A stretch of DNA of 6,635 bases from Lysobacterales bacterium. GTDB taxonomy: Bacteria; Pseudomonadota; Gammaproteobacteria; Xanthomonadales; Marinicellaceae. The notes beneath the pieces are model-generated. The model was not told where the DNA came from. It saw nothing but the letters and a program-made list of their open reading frames with translations, and did no database searches. Within the stretch, counting starts at the first letter, position 1, and the number at the start of each line of letters is the position of its first letter. The stretch is taken from the NCBI GenBank assembly GCA_015494035.1, contig WGBZ01000142.1:1-6635 (forward strand). Direction: 5' to 3'. Below are positions 6,200 through 6,635 of the stretch, piece after piece. The translations under genes and the position numbers were made by a program.

Positions 6200-6229
6200 A
6201 GGGTATTTCAAATGGAGGGGGGGGGTCAA
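6200..6229 (-). promoter_or_regulatory. Possible promoter of the exported-protein gene with a G9/C9 spacer tract
   Basis: TTGACC (6229-6224, minus strand) matches five of six bases of a -35 box. Downstream, the region where a -10 box should lie reads ATACCC or TACCCT (6206-6200) at 17-18 bases' spacing, a poor match to TATAAT. The spacer includes most of a nine-base homopolymer (G at 6217-6225, C on this strand). If this promoter is used, transcription would begin within the palindrome. The -35 box is good and the -10 box weak, so the promoter call is tentative. Confidence 0.35.
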
Positions 6230-6327
6230 GAGAGAAGACGGGAGTTAAAGCTGGTTTCCCATAGAAAAGTAATTAATAGATGCAGGAAGAGAAGGAGGCA
6301 TTTGTTCTGATAGCTTCGTTTCCAGAG

Positions 6328-6635
6328 TTACGTTCCGAAAGGGTTGTGGCGGATGATGTTTTCGTTGCGGTCCGGGCCGGTGGAGATGATGTGGGCCGGG
6401 CGGCCGGTGTGTCGTTCGATGGTGTGGATGAAATCCCTGGCTTTCTCGGGCAGGTCTTGCCAGCGGGTGATGCCACGGGTTTCGGTTTTCCAGCCGGGAA
6501 CGCTGATGTATTGGGGTTTGACGGCTTTCCAGGCGCTGGTGCTCATGGGGAATGGCATGGGCTGGCCGTTGTTGTCCACGTAGCCGGTGCACAGTTTGAT
6601 TTCGTCAAAGGCATCCAGAACGTCGAGTTTGGTGA
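6328..6635 (-). CDS. purA: Adenylosuccinate synthetase PurA, C-terminal fragment
   Basis: PurA makes adenylosuccinate from IMP, aspartate and GTP, the first committed step of AMP synthesis in the cytoplasm. The window holds the last 101 whole codons plus two bases of another, out of about 430 in the family; the rest lies beyond the right edge. Visible are the family's C-terminal features: LDVLDAFDEIKLCTGY (3-18 of the fragment), the tryptophan in STSAWKAVKPQYISVPGW (31-48), and the near-terminal STGPDRNENIIRHNPFGT (84-101), which corresponds to STGPDRTETMILRDPF of E. coli PurA. The stop is TAA at 6330-6328. No clear intrinsic terminator was seen in the 183 bases between it and the next minus-strand gene, so read-through into that gene is possible. 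Confidence 0.96.
   Translation of the reverse strand, partial: TKLDVLDAFDEIKLCTGYVDNNGQPMPFPMSTSAWKAVKPQYISVPGWKTETRGITRWQDLPEKARDFIHTIERHTGRPAHIISTGPDRNENIIRHNPFGT

Noticed and set aside
6245..6592. Minus-strand open frame overlapping the end of purA, ending in MPPSLPASINYFSMGNQL
   Set aside because: His/Pro/Arg-rich out-of-frame reading of purA; the 18-codon tail has no ribosome-binding site of its own.

Overview
This looks like a chromosomal window from a Gammaproteobacterium; a betaproteobacterial relative cannot be excluded. The evidence is the yebC-ruvC-ruvA-ruvB gene order and the RuvABC, YebC and PurA protein sequences. Two conserved housekeeping blocks flank an accessory stretch of four less familiar genes. 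Composition changes between them. By hand count, bases 1021-1080 (ruvC) hold 43 G+C of 60, while bases 4681-4740 (sulfotransferase) hold 25 of 60.

Left block (1-2122, all minus strand): yebC, ruvC, ruvA and the first 63 codons of ruvB are tightly packed and read toward the left edge. They encode a YebC/TACO1-family protein and the Holliday-junction machinery: the RuvAB branch-migration motor and the RuvC resolvase. ruvC and ruvA are separated by one base, and ruvA and ruvB by 12, so translation is probably coupled. The only transcription entry seen is in front of yebC.

Spacer 2123-2456: no convincing gene. It contains two short perfect palindromes and looks like a dispersed-repeat or mobile-element relic.

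Accessory block (2457-6144): three plus-strand genes are followed by one convergent minus-strand gene. In order they are a class I SAM-dependent methyltransferase with a helical N-terminal extension, an exported six-cysteine protein of unknown family, a sulfotransferase-like protein, and (minus strand) a second exported protein of unknown family. A strong intrinsic terminator lies between the six-cysteine gene and the sulfotransferase, ending only 15 bases before the sulfotransferase ATG. A 12-bp-stem hairpin separates the convergent genes. Upstream of the minus-strand exported gene are a 35-base palindrome (16-bp arms, 3-base centre) and a run of nine G, the latter inside a possible promoter spacer. 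This makes it the most intriguing regulatory region here. Methyl and sulfate transfer together suggest modification of a surface or secreted molecule, but nothing in the window identifies the substrate.

Right block (6328-6635, minus strand): the C-terminal 101 codons of purA (adenylosuccinate synthetase), running off the right edge.

No tRNA, rRNA, CRISPR array or intact insertion sequence was seen.
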